From Dethiosulfatibacter sp. (GTDB taxonomy: Bacteria > Bacillota_A > Clostridia > Tissierellales > Dethiosulfatibacteraceae): a stretch of DNA of 9,635 bases. A program made the position numbers and the translations under genes. Under the pieces are notes generated by a model, which was given only the letters and a program-made list of their open reading frames with translations, ran no database searches and was not told the origin of the DNA. Shown here piece by piece: positions 1 through 6,100 of this stretch (the first letter of the stretch is position 1; the number at the start of each line of letters is the position of its first letter). The stretch is taken from the NCBI GenBank assembly GCA_019084435.1, contig JAHRFV010000057.1, positions 1-9,635 on the forward strand. The letters run 5' to 3'.

Positions 1-1
1 C

Positions 2-589
2 AGCGGGGATTTTGACCTGAAGCTGTCCGACAGCGGAATAAAAGTCAACTACACAGACAAAGTCCTCCCTGAAAATCAAAGCTCAGAATTAGTTTACTTG
101 ACAGAGCAAGAGCTTTTGTCAGGCAGTATTGATCAATACGAGGTTGTTGTCTTTGAAGGAACGGTCAAAGCAGTTGACAATATCAAACTGGACTTTGGGG
201 GAACTGAATTTTATCGTGCAATAGCTAAAATTGAGGTTACAGGAGCAATTCGCGGTGATTTGGCTGTTGGGTATGTCCTATCTGTGTTGTTGCCAAACCC
301 GATTGACTCTAATGTGGAGGTTTCTGATACACTCGTGACTTCTCAAATGAGCGTAGGGACAAAAGGGATCTTCATGCCGATGCTTTATGATTCAACATCG
401 ATTTACAGTACGAATGAGAAAACTTTGTATTTAACAGAGATTGCTGAAGCTGGCTTCTCAGACGGTCAGAGGTGGGCATTTCTTGAAACCCCGAATGGCC
501 TGATATACGATAGTGAAGCATATCCATCATTCTCTGGTGTAGAAAGTCTTGAAGAAGTTAAAAATATCATTCTATCGAAAATTCAGTAA
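2..589 (+). CDS. Uncharacterised protein, 5'-truncated by the window edge
   Basis: The reading frame is open from the left edge to the TAA at 587-589, giving at least 195 residues, so this is the C-terminal part of a longer protein. A TTG at position 98 could be taken as a start, but the 32 codons before it are open and read as ordinary protein, and there is no convincing ribosome binding site, so I treat the frame as running in from the left. The visible part is soluble-looking with no membrane segment. It holds a beta-rich segment (VVVFEGTVKAV, then YRAIAKIEVTGAIRGDL, then YVLSVLLPNPI), the pattern of small clostridial proteins in which an EGTV strand is followed by a RGD/KGD turn and a 'vLLPxPI' strand. 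I recall such proteins only as conserved hypotheticals, so no function is assigned. It converges on the minus-strand gene ending at 614, and the 24-base gap contains no clear terminator hairpin. Confidence 0.75.
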   Translation, partial: SGDFDLKLSDSGIKVNYTDKVLPENQSSELVYLTEQELLSGSIDQYEVVVFEGTVKAVDNIKLDFGGTEFYRAIAKIEVTGAIRGDLAVGYVLSVLLPNPIDSNVEVSDTLVTSQMSVGTKGIFMPMLYDSTSIYSTNEKTLYLTEIAEAGFSDGQRWAFLETPNGLIYDSEAYPSFSGVESLEEVKNIILSKIQ

Positions 590-613
590 TTTCTAGTGTG
601 AATATGCTTATAA

Positions 614-1648
614 TCAATCATGATCATTATCTTTTGCTTCGCGATTTTGAACAATCCCCCGTAACAATCTGCCCAAGAAATCTGAGCCCGTGATGATTTT
701 ACGCTCATCCCCCCACAGTATGATTATGTCTTCATCAATCACATCATCATCTTTATGCTGTGGGTTTACTGTTAGGTGAGGTAAAATGCTACCCAGAGTT
801 CTATCTGCATCTTCCAGCACAATCGGTCTATGACAATGAAGAATTGGACTGGAGTGCTCAGGATTAGAATACACATCTCGCAAATACCTGTCTACATTCA
901 TTACTAGCTTGGGAGTGTCTTTTTTGTCAGTGAATACAACCCATTTCTTGCCGGATGAAAGAATCGCTTCTGTCCACGTGGTTTCTTCCTCAGTTCCTCT
1001 GATTGGGAATAGCGGTTTACCGTTTATGAAAGGAAGCATAATCACACTGTCGGGATTCAAAATCTCGCCTTCATCCCCCAACAGGCGATCATCCAGGTCT
1101 AGGAAGTTCAGAACACCTTTTCCTTCTGTTTTATCAATTTCCGAACCTGATGTTTTCATATGCAACTTAACCAATTCTCGGAAATCCTCTTCCCCATAAA
1201 AAGGTACAGCTTCCTTTCCTAACCAGTGGTCCAGAATGAATGCCGTCGGCTTAGCTACGGGATAAAGTAGTATTTGATAAAATCGAATTACAGGTGATAG
1301 CTTAGATGCAATTCTCAGGGCATGACGGGAAAAGTAAGCTTGTGGAATAATCTCACCCACAATGGTAATAATAATCGTTGAAAATAGAAATGCTGAAATA
1401 CCCGCCAACACCGAGCCTGACAACAACGCCAACAGTACATTTACTGACACGTTGCCCCACAGAATTGTCACCAGCAGAAAATTGGCGTTTTCACGAAGAT
1501 GCATTACTTTTATTGCATCCGCATTCTCTTTCTCCACCTCAAGCTGCAACCGCAATTTGCTGATGCTGAAAAAAGCCAGGTTCAGACCAGAAAACATAGC
1601 TGATTGAGATAGACACAGAAATATACCAAACCAAATAATGAATTTCAT
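614..1648 (-). CDS. CNNM/CorC-like (DUF21) membrane protein, putative divalent-cation transporter
   Basis: This 344-residue protein has the layout of the CNNM/CorC family, which is linked to Mg2+/Co2+ efflux or homeostasis at the cytoplasmic membrane. The DUF21 transmembrane part covers about residues 1-145: hydrophobic segments near 2-25, 55-77, 80-100 and 118-142, an SGLNLAFFSIS motif at 20-30 (small residues followed by a helix break, as in the ion-binding TM1 of this family), and GEIIPQ at 98-103 followed by FSRHAL at 106-111. The GEIIPQ...SRH signature is closer to CNNM proteins than to the GEVLPK form of bacterial CorC/HlyC proteins. The C-terminal part (about 195-335) is probably a degenerate CBS pair; its end, IITGSDFLGRLLRGI (318-332), looks like the last strand and helix of a CBS domain. 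An acidic HKDDDVIDED stretch lies at 298-307. The ATG at 1648 is preceded by AGGAAG with 6 bases spacing. It is the second gene of an operon with the transglutaminase gene, 15 bases apart. Substrate specificity is inferred from the family only. Confidence 0.85.
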   Translation of the reverse strand: MKFIIWFGIFLCLSQSAMFSGLNLAFFSISKLRLQLEVEKENADAIKVMHLRENANFLLVTILWGNVSVNVLLALLSGSVLAGISAFLFSTIIITIVGEIIPQAYFSRHALRIASKLSPVIRFYQILLYPVAKPTAFILDHWLGKEAVPFYGEEDFRELVKLHMKTSGSEIDKTEGKGVLNFLDLDDRLLGDEGEILNPDSVIMLPFINGKPLFPIRGTEEETTWTEAILSSGKKWVVFTDKKDTPKLVMNVDRYLRDVYSNPEHSSPILHCHRPIVLEDADRTLGSILPHLTVNPQHKDDDVIDEDIIILWGDERKIITGSDFLGRLLRGIVQNREAKDNDHD

Positions 1649-1663
1649 AAACTTCTTCCTTAA

Positions 1664-2929
1664 TTAGTATTCATACACCTTTGTATAATCTGCGGTGCTC
1701 TTTGCAAAGCTGAATGTCCCTTTCGCATTATAAAACGCCGCATCCACAGTAGTATCGACAACAATCCATTTCCCATTGATGTACACTTCATTCCATGCAT
1801 GGTAACCTTCTACCAATGTGGAGTATCCCTTCACTAATTTGATAGGAACCCCTTCACTGCGTTTCATAGCTGCAAACAGGGAAGAATAATCGTAGCAGAT
1901 ACCTTTCAATACTTGTAGGGTTTTATCCGGAATGGGGATATAATCGGGTGTCAATGAGCTTATCTTGTCAAAATCATATCGAACATTTTGCACGACAAAA
2001 TCATACCCCAATGTAATTCGTTTACTATAGTCAGTTTCCAGTCCAATCAGTGACCGATTCTTTATTGTAGCTGCACTTGTCGGACTCCAGGAAATGGTCT
2101 GAATGGAATTTAGATAAACAGCATTGGCACTTGTAAGTTGGATACTGATATTAGAAGTTTTTATATAGGCATATTTATTGCCAGTAACATTGCTTAATAC
2201 GCTAACTTTATATTCACCGTTCCCCATTTGGAGAGGGAATCCAACCATTATGCCATCAGGTTTTATAGGATAAAAGTATTGAACGCCATCTTTAGATATC
2301 AACAGCTTCACTTTTTCTGTTGGAGCTCCCTTGTAACCAACTCGAACTAGCCCATTGTTTTTTGATGTCTCATCAATGCATACCCCTGAAGTGCACACCG
2401 TTTGGCTAGTGTCAGCCTGTTCCGGCGTATATCCCTTGGTAGAGGAAATCTCAATAGTATTAAGAGAAGCATTCCAATCCACACCAAAATTGAGCGATTC
2501 TCCCAAATCTCTTAATTTGAAATAGTTGTTGCCGTCAATATTGTAGGCGGTAAGAAAAACCTCTTTGCCGTTTTGGAAGATTTTTGCGGTTGTTGAAGTA
2601 GCAGTCTTTACAGTACCCCCTGTTGATGAGGTCATTTCTCCACCGACAGACACATAGGGTTTTGCTGTTGTCAGACTGATGGCATTTTTTGCTCCATCCC
2701 ATCCCACTGCAAACTGTTTCCCTGTACCGTTCAAGACGTACGCTATGTCGCGCAATTTGAAGTAATTATTGTCATTTATATTATAAGCATCAAAAGATTT
2801 AGACGTCCGATCAACTAATACTCTTGAGGTTGTCCTTATTGCACTTACTTGTGCTGCTTCAACATTTATACTATACGGCAAAAGTATTGCCATAAGAATT
2901 AGCGTTATAAAAAATATTCTTACTTTCAT
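1664..2929 (-). CDS. Secreted transglutaminase-like protein with two copper-amine-oxidase-type stalk repeats
   Basis: This is a 421-residue exported protein. Residues 1-26 form a signal peptide: basic MKVR, a hydrophobic core at 5-20, and a likely cleavage after the alanines at 25-26. Two related stalk repeats follow, with AYNINDNNYFKLRD at 48-61 and AYNIDGNNYFKLRD at 128-141, each about 40 residues; this is the copper amine oxidase N-terminal-like domain used by clostridial surface proteins as a spacer, and it does not itself imply oxidase activity. A middle beta-rich region (about 190-265) carries two cysteines just before it (C179 and C184). The C-terminal domain (about 335-400) has the transglutaminase-like triad in order: C345 in GICYDYSS, H377 in GYHAWNEVY and D392 in WIVVDTT. 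It may act as a cysteine protease or crosslinker at the cell surface; the substrate cannot be read from sequence. The start at 2929 has GGAGGT five bases upstream. First gene of the minus-strand operon. Confidence 0.88.
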   Translation of the reverse strand: MKVRIFFITLILMAILLPYSINVEAAQVSAIRTTSRVLVDRTSKSFDAYNINDNNYFKLRDIAYVLNGTGKQFAVGWDGAKNAISLTTAKPYVSVGGEMTSSTGGTVKTATSTTAKIFQNGKEVFLTAYNIDGNNYFKLRDLGESLNFGVDWNASLNTIEISSTKGYTPEQADTSQTVCTSGVCIDETSKNNGLVRVGYKGAPTEKVKLLISKDGVQYFYPIKPDGIMVGFPLQMGNGEYKVSVLSNVTGNKYAYIKTSNISIQLTSANAVYLNSIQTISWSPTSAATIKNRSLIGLETDYSKRITLGYDFVVQNVRYDFDKISSLTPDYIPIPDKTLQVLKGICYDYSSLFAAMKRSEGVPIKLVKGYSTLVEGYHAWNEVYINGKWIVVDTTVDAAFYNAKGTFSFAKSTADYTKVYEY

Positions 2930-2934
2930 GATAA

Positions 2935-2940
2935 ACCTCC
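2935..2940 (-). promoter_or_regulatory. Ribosome binding site of the transglutaminase-like gene
   Basis: On the minus strand the sequence reads GGAGGT, five bases before the ATG at 2927-2929. This fixes the start of the exported protein so that its first residues form the signal peptide. Confidence 0.85.
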
Positions 2941-2965
2941 GAAGAAATTGTTTATCAAAATCTTG

Positions 2966-2990
2966 AGTTGATAATGTGTATCATTATACC
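2966..2990. repeat. Dispersed promoter-associated element, copy 1 (copy 2 at 8688-8711)
   Basis: The 25 bases here align with the 24 bases at 8688-8711 at 22 identical positions, with two mismatches and one single-base gap. Both copies cover a -10 region: copy 1 that of the minus-strand operon, copy 2 that of mrp. The common core is AGTT, then RATAAT, then RTGTAT, then ATTATACC. Part of the similarity is the TATAAT-like content, but the flanking AGTT and the trailing ACC are shared too. A common operator is the simplest idea. Confidence 0.45.
2970..2988. promoter_or_regulatory. Candidate Fur-family operator over the minus-operon promoter
   Basis: The 19 bases GATAATGTGTATCATTATA match the classic Fur-box consensus GATAATGATAATCATTATC at 15 of 19 positions, with an ATAATG/CATTAT inverted repeat at 2971-2976 and 2982-2987. 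An additional TTATCAA (2952-2958) pairs with TTGATAA (2968-2974), adding GATAA-type half-sites next to it. It overlaps the -10 of the minus-strand operon, the position expected of a repressor site. AT-rich promoter DNA gives such matches by chance more often than in balanced DNA, so Fur, PerR, Zur or no regulator at all remain possible. Confidence 0.4.
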
Positions 2991-2991
2991 A
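2983..2991 (-). promoter_or_regulatory. Extended -10 promoter of the transglutaminase/CNNM operon
   Basis: Read on the minus strand this is TGGTATAAT: a perfect TATAAT -10 hexamer (2988-2983) preceded by the extended -10 dinucleotide TG one base upstream. The -35 region at the normal distance (about 3006-3012) is a poor match, as is common when an extended -10 is present. Transcription would start near 2976, giving a leader of about 45 bases. The -10 lies inside the Fur-box-like sequence at 2970-2988, so a bound repressor would block it. Assigned from pattern only. Confidence 0.6.
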
Positions 2992-3087
2992 TATTGTAAA
3001 GCAGTAAGCTAATATTCCACTTCTGATTTCCTGATGATGGAAAGTGTAACGTATCGATGCGTTGAAAACAGTAGTATAATATATCTA

Positions 3088-3116
3088 TCGACATTAGACC
3101 ATATGTTTAATATAAT
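3088..3116 (+). promoter_or_regulatory. Candidate sigma-A promoter of the type IV pilus operon
   Basis: TCGACA at 3088-3093 (5 of 6 against TTGACA) and a perfect TATAAT at 3111-3116 are separated by exactly 17 bases. Transcription would begin near 3123, about 60 bases before the chosen pilC start. The minus-strand promoter lies about 100 bases away in the opposite direction, so the two operons are divergent with separate promoters. A second TATAAT at 3075-3080 lacks a good -35. Confidence 0.6.
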
Positions 3117-3167
3117 AGAAATGAGTTAAAATGAACTTAGATGCTTATTTAGCTCAAGATGCAAATT

Positions 3168-3175
3168 GAGGAGGA
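3168..3175 (+). promoter_or_regulatory. Ribosome binding site that fixes the pilC start at a TTG
   Basis: GAGGAGGA here is the only strong Shine-Dalgarno sequence near the start of the pilC frame. It sits seven bases before the in-frame TTG at 3183, whereas the longer frame's ATG at 3159 lies upstream of it and has no ribosome binding site of its own. The start is therefore TTG 3183. Confidence 0.8.
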
Positions 3176-3182
3176 ATCTGTT

Positions 3183-4250
3183 TTGAATAGAGATAATCAT
3201 GAGTCCATGCCGATTAAAAAACTATCTTTGTCTGAACTGTCCATGTTTTCGTATCAGCTTTCATTGATTTTAAAATCAGGTATTCCTTATCTAGAGGGTA
3301 TTGCGATATTTAGAAAAGAGATTTCTCATGCGGGCATGCGGCAAATTACCGATCAGTTATATGAAGATGTCAAATCCGGTAAAAAACTTTATGAATCATT
3401 TGAACAACTGAGAGTATTCCCTGATTATTTTGTTCAGATGACAAAAATTGCAGAAACAACCGGAATGCTTGATGTACAAATGGAACAATTAAGCCAATAT
3501 TATGACAAATCCGAAAAGACTACATACAAGACTAGAAATGCATTGGTATACCCTATAGTACTTTTTGTATTGATGGCTTCAGTACTTATGCTGATTATAT
3601 TGAAAGTATTTCCGGTTTTCCAAGAGGTCCTAGCTTCACTTGGTGGAGATCTTCCTCCTTCAACAGCGTTTATTTTTGAAATTAGTAAAATATTGCAAAA
3701 CTCAGCTCTATGGGGGCTTGTTGTTATTGCTATCATAATTATTGGGTTAGTCTTGTTTATAAGAACAACAAAAGGCGGACTGACTTCCGATCGACTTAAG
3801 CTTAAAATAGGTGTCTTAAAAAAGATATATCAGAGATTGGTCACGCTTAGATTCTCTCAAGGATTATCGATGATGGTGAAAGCAGGTATTTCTTTTGAAG
3901 ATGCCATTCTACTTTCGGCCCCACTTGTCGGCAATCGATATGCACAGTCTAAAATTGAGGAAGCTCAAACACGTATTACAAAAGGAAGTTCCTTAGTTGA
4001 GGCTTTGCAGTTAACAGAGATTTTTCCTGAACTATTTATACAGATGGTTCGTATTGGGAATAATACAGGTCAACTGGATACGATGCTAGTTAAAACGACT
4101 AATATTTATGAGACTGAATTAGATAGAGCACTTGATAGAATGACATCCTCCATTGAGCCAACGCTGGTTATTATATTATCGATTGTTGTTGCTGCTATCC
4201 TTTTGACTGTCATGTTACCTATGATTCATATCATGTCTTCAATTGGATAG
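3183..4250 (+). CDS. pilC: Type IV pilus assembly platform protein PilC (GspF family)
   Basis: This is the polytopic inner-membrane platform on which pilus assembly and retraction ATPases act. From the TTG start it is 355 residues, somewhat shorter than typical PilC/GspF proteins of about 400, mainly through a short N-terminus. It has two GspF repeats. The first (about 18-140) contains LSLILKSGIPYLEGI, FPDYFVQMTKIAETTGMLD and a hydrophobic segment at 119-147 beginning with LVYPIVLF. The second (about 220-345) contains SQGLSMMVKAGISFEDAI and FPELFIQMVRIGNNTGQLD. Further membrane segments lie at 175-193 and 326-348. The usual acidic 'GEETG' in the second repeat is replaced by GNNTG, a modest deviation. 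It is the first gene of the pilus operon, with a promoter at 3088-3116, and is followed after 21 bases by a small pilin-like gene. ComGB of competence pseudopili belongs to the same family, but the PilT encoded downstream favours a retractable pilus. Confidence 0.93.
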   Translation: MNRDNHESMPIKKLSLSELSMFSYQLSLILKSGIPYLEGIAIFRKEISHAGMRQITDQLYEDVKSGKKLYESFEQLRVFPDYFVQMTKIAETTGMLDVQMEQLSQYYDKSEKTTYKTRNALVYPIVLFVLMASVLMLIILKVFPVFQEVLASLGGDLPPSTAFIFEISKILQNSALWGLVVIAIIIIGLVLFIRTTKGGLTSDRLKLKIGVLKKIYQRLVTLRFSQGLSMMVKAGISFEDAILLSAPLVGNRYAQSKIEEAQTRITKGSSLVEALQLTEIFPELFIQMVRIGNNTGQLDTMLVKTTNIYETELDRALDRMTSSIEPTLVIILSIVVAAILLTVMLPMIHIMSSIG

Positions 4251-4271
4251 ATAACTCCTAGGAGGGAATGT

Positions 4272-4583
4272 ATGAAAAATCTAATCAAATCAATCGGTTC
4301 CCAATCACTAATTACTATTGTAATATCCTTCATTATTATCATATTTGGGATACTAACAATCCAAGATATATCTATGAATAATGCAACCGATAGAAGTGAA
4401 GCACTGGAAAATGTTCTAAGGCAGGCTGCTATTCATTGCTACGCTCTTGAAGGCAGTTATCCACCAGATTTATACTATCTCAATGAACACTATGGCATCA
4501 TCCTTGATGAATCGCAGTATTATTATTTTTATGACATTCAAGCAGCCAATATTCTACCAAAAATAGCTGTCATTAAAAGGTAG
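4272..4583 (+). CDS. Small single-pass membrane protein, pilin-like but lacking a prepilin cleavage site
   Basis: This is a 103-residue protein in the pilus operon, with AGGAGGG five bases before its ATG. One hydrophobic segment (12-31) is followed by a helical region and then CYALEGSYPPDLYYLNEHYG (57-76). The spacing and the 'ALEGSYPxxLxxL' element resemble the region after the N-terminal helix of GspG/ComGC-type pilins, where a tyrosine-containing helix leads to 'GxYPxxLxxL'. What is missing is the leader-peptidase signature: there is no glycine followed by a stretch with glutamate at +5, so it may remain membrane-anchored unprocessed. I infer a minor pilin-like or pilus accessory subunit from shape and location; no family name is certain. 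A tyrosine-rich patch (SQYYYFYD) lies at 81-88. It abuts the next gene directly, which suggests translational coupling. Confidence 0.75.
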   Translation: MKNLIKSIGSQSLITIVISFIIIIFGILTIQDISMNNATDRSEALENVLRQAAIHCYALEGSYPPDLYYLNEHYGIILDESQYYYFYDIQAANILPKIAVIKR

Positions 4584-5096
4584 GTGAATGATTTGAAAGG
4601 CAATGCACGAATTGAAGGACGTTCAATGATTGAATTGATTTTGGTGATGTTTTTGTTGATTTTATTTTCTGTCACAACCCTTAGTCTCGTCATTGGAAGT
4701 ACAAATGCCTATCGAGACACTATCAGAAAAAATGACACCATTTCGAATCTGCGCATATCACAGGCTTATATACACACCAAAATACGTCAAAACCTTGAAG
4801 TAGATACAATTAGTTTGAGAGATTTCGATGGTGTGGAGAATGCCCTCTTAGTTATAAAAGATAATCATTCTCCAGTGGCTTATGAGACTGTCATTTTTGT
4901 AAAAGACGGTTATTTGCGAGAAGCTTTAATTATAGAAGGATTCGAGTTTGACTTGGACTCTAGTTTTCCAGTAGTCGAGCTTGATGAGATATACTTTGAA
5001 TGGATTGATCAAAAGGGCTTGTCTTTTGAAACAACCCTGAATACAAACGGTAGTGAGAAGAGCTTGAGTGGGTTTATTGCTCTTCCAATAAACTAA
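4584..5096 (+). CDS. Minor pilin-like protein with an atypical prepilin leader
   Basis: This 170-residue protein begins at a GTG immediately after the previous stop; an in-frame TTG at 4593 is equally plausible, because the purine-rich AGGTG at 4582-4586 then sits six bases upstream. The N-terminus carries a recognisable class III-type prepilin signal: glycine at residue 12 (from the GTG) followed by RSMIEL, so glutamate falls at +5 after the predicted PilD cut, then a hydrophobic helix to about residue 35. The residue at +1 is arginine rather than the usual phenylalanine or methionine. The rest is a beta-rich globular domain with no recognised fold name, as in ComGF/GspJ-like minor pilins. 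Its place between PilC and PilT genes supports a role in initiating or tipping the pilus. It is separated from the next gene by 12 bases. Confidence 0.78.
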   Translation: MNDLKGNARIEGRSMIELILVMFLLILFSVTTLSLVIGSTNAYRDTIRKNDTISNLRISQAYIHTKIRQNLEVDTISLRDFDGVENALLVIKDNHSPVAYETVIFVKDGYLREALIIEGFEFDLDSSFPVVELDEIYFEWIDQKGLSFETTLNTNGSEKSLSGFIALPIN

Positions 5097-5108
5097 AAGG
5101 AATAGATT

Positions 5109-5627
5109 ATGATGCTTTGGTTCTTAAAGAAATCAAAAAAATCAATTGATAATAGTTTTGGATTTACACTTGCTGAGTTGATAATATCAGTTGGAACCCT
5201 TGCTATCGTAGGGATTTTAACGATTCAGTTTTTTCTGAGTGCAAAGGATATCAATCTCCGATCTTCTGAACTCGATCATAGTGTTTACTTAACCAACACG
5301 ATTATCGAATCCATTAAGGCGGATCTCTGGGACAGATATCCACTTGATGCAATAAGCCCAAACACTATCAAGACTGACAACCAGTCATTTGAAGGTTATA
5401 TTTTTTTTGACAAGGACTGGCAAATTACCAGTGCTAATCATTCGAGGGCACTTTTTGAAGCCTCAATATTCTTGAATGGTCAAGCAAATGAATTAGGTGA
5501 CAGAACACTGTATGATGTTAGAATAGAAATCAGACGTATCAAACCCTATTTCAGGGGTAAGGAATCCAAGCCTGTTCTTTATGCAACTGATACTAAAATA
5601 TATATTGAAACTCTAAAGGAGGATTGA
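5109..5627 (+). CDS. Prepilin-like protein with canonical GFTLAE leader
   Basis: This 172-residue protein has the clearest prepilin signature in the cluster. The basic leader MMLWFLKKSKKSIDNSFG ends in glycine 18, followed by FTLAELIISVG, with glutamate 23 at +5 and a hydrophobic helix to about 43. The prepilin peptidase would cleave after G18 and methylate the new N-terminal phenylalanine. The C-terminal domain is soluble, with no cysteine pair that would suggest the disulphide loop of a major pilin, and its length fits PilV/GspI/GspJ-like minor pilins. Two adjacent ATGs (5109, 5112) could serve as start; AAAGGA seven bases before the first favours 5109. It is not obviously the major pilin, because that is normally first among the pilin genes and highly expressed. 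Its stop overlaps the longest possible start of the next gene. Confidence 0.85.
   Translation: MMLWFLKKSKKSIDNSFGFTLAELIISVGTLAIVGILTIQFFLSAKDINLRSSELDHSVYLTNTIIESIKADLWDRYPLDAISPNTIKTDNQSFEGYIFFDKDWQITSANHSRALFEASIFLNGQANELGDRTLYDVRIEIRRIKPYFRGKESKPVLYATDTKIYIETLKED
5615..5622 (+). promoter_or_regulatory. Ribosome binding site deciding a GTG start at 5633
   Basis: AAAGGAGG lies one base before an in-frame TTG at 5624 (too close to work) and ten bases before an in-frame GTG at 5633. The GTG is therefore the more likely initiation codon of the next gene. Confidence 0.65.
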
Positions 5628-5632
5628 CTGCC

Positions 5633-6100
5633 GTGAAATTGCTGAAAAACGAAAAAGGAAGTTCAAGTATTCTAGTAATTCTGTCTTTTTTGATGTTAGG
5701 CATTTTTAGTGTTCTTGGTATGATGTCTTCTTATTCAGATTATAAGCTAGCTTTAAAGAACGCCTCTTGGAATCAACAATATGACAGGTTACAGGGTGAA
5801 GTCTATCGTTTTGTTTCTGATATGGATGCTGTTTTAATCAAAAACGAAGGTGCTGATTCTGAAGCCTTAAAAGAGTTTGTCAGAGAAATGGATGATGAGA
5901 TCGTTGTGTCAGATATTTTAAACGGTTTTATCATTGCTAGAGAGTTTGAGGGAGAATCAGGAAAACTAATAAGATTAGAGATGGCATACATGAGCACATC
6001 ACCTGACCGTTATCATATAAAAATGATAAAAGAAATCCCTGTGATATTCACCTATGAAGAGCTTGAATTTACTGATGTGGAGGTACCAAATAATGATTGA
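5633..6100 (+). CDS. PilX/ComGG-like minor pilin protein
   Basis: From the GTG start this is a 155-residue protein with a short basic N-terminus, EKG at 7-9, then SSSILVILSFLMLGIFSVLG, one long hydrophobic helix, and a soluble acidic domain. The 'xKGSxxLVxxLxxLxxLxxLG' layout is that of PilX-type minor pilins, which often lack the glutamate at +5; here the residue at that place is leucine. Cleavage after glycine 9 is possible but not assured. Its role in the pilus or pseudopilus tip complex is inferred from neighbours. The gene overlaps the pilT start by eight bases (6093-6100), so the two are probably translationally coupled, and the pilT ribosome binding site GGAGG (6079-6083) lies within its coding sequence. 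Confidence 0.75.
   Translation: MKLLKNEKGSSSILVILSFLMLGIFSVLGMMSSYSDYKLALKNASWNQQYDRLQGEVYRFVSDMDAVLIKNEGADSEALKEFVREMDDEIVVSDILNGFIIAREFEGESGKLIRLEMAYMSTSPDRYHIKMIKEIPVIFTYEELEFTDVEVPNND

Noticed and set aside
98..589. TTG at 98 as the start of the first gene
   Set aside because: The frame is open back to position 2 with normal-looking protein, and there is no good ribosome binding site before 98.
590..613. Bidirectional terminator between the convergent genes
   Set aside because: The region has only a short ATGATCAT palindrome just inside the minus gene, with no GC-rich stem followed by a T-run.
909..1199. Plus-strand reading frame of 96 codons
   Set aside because: It is antisense to the CNNM-like gene and reads as low-complexity serine-rich shadow protein; the frames at 1362-1607 and 1378-1563 are the same kind of shadow.
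3062..3080. TTGAAA at 3062 with TATAAT at 3075 as a promoter
   Set aside because: The spacing is only seven bases. The TCGACA-17-TATAAT pair at 3088-3116 is a better promoter.
3159..3182. ATG at 3159 as the pilC start
   Set aside because: It lies upstream of the only strong Shine-Dalgarno sequence (3168-3175), which serves the in-frame TTG at 3183.
2992..3182. Cyclic-di-GMP riboswitch upstream of the pilus genes
   Set aside because: Such riboswitches are known before clostridial pilus genes, but the conserved GEMM-type core is not visible and the leader is too short.
6054..6092. ATG at 6054 as the pilT start
   Set aside because: It would add 13 non-family residues encoded inside the previous gene; GGAGG at 6079-6083 points to the ATG at 6093.
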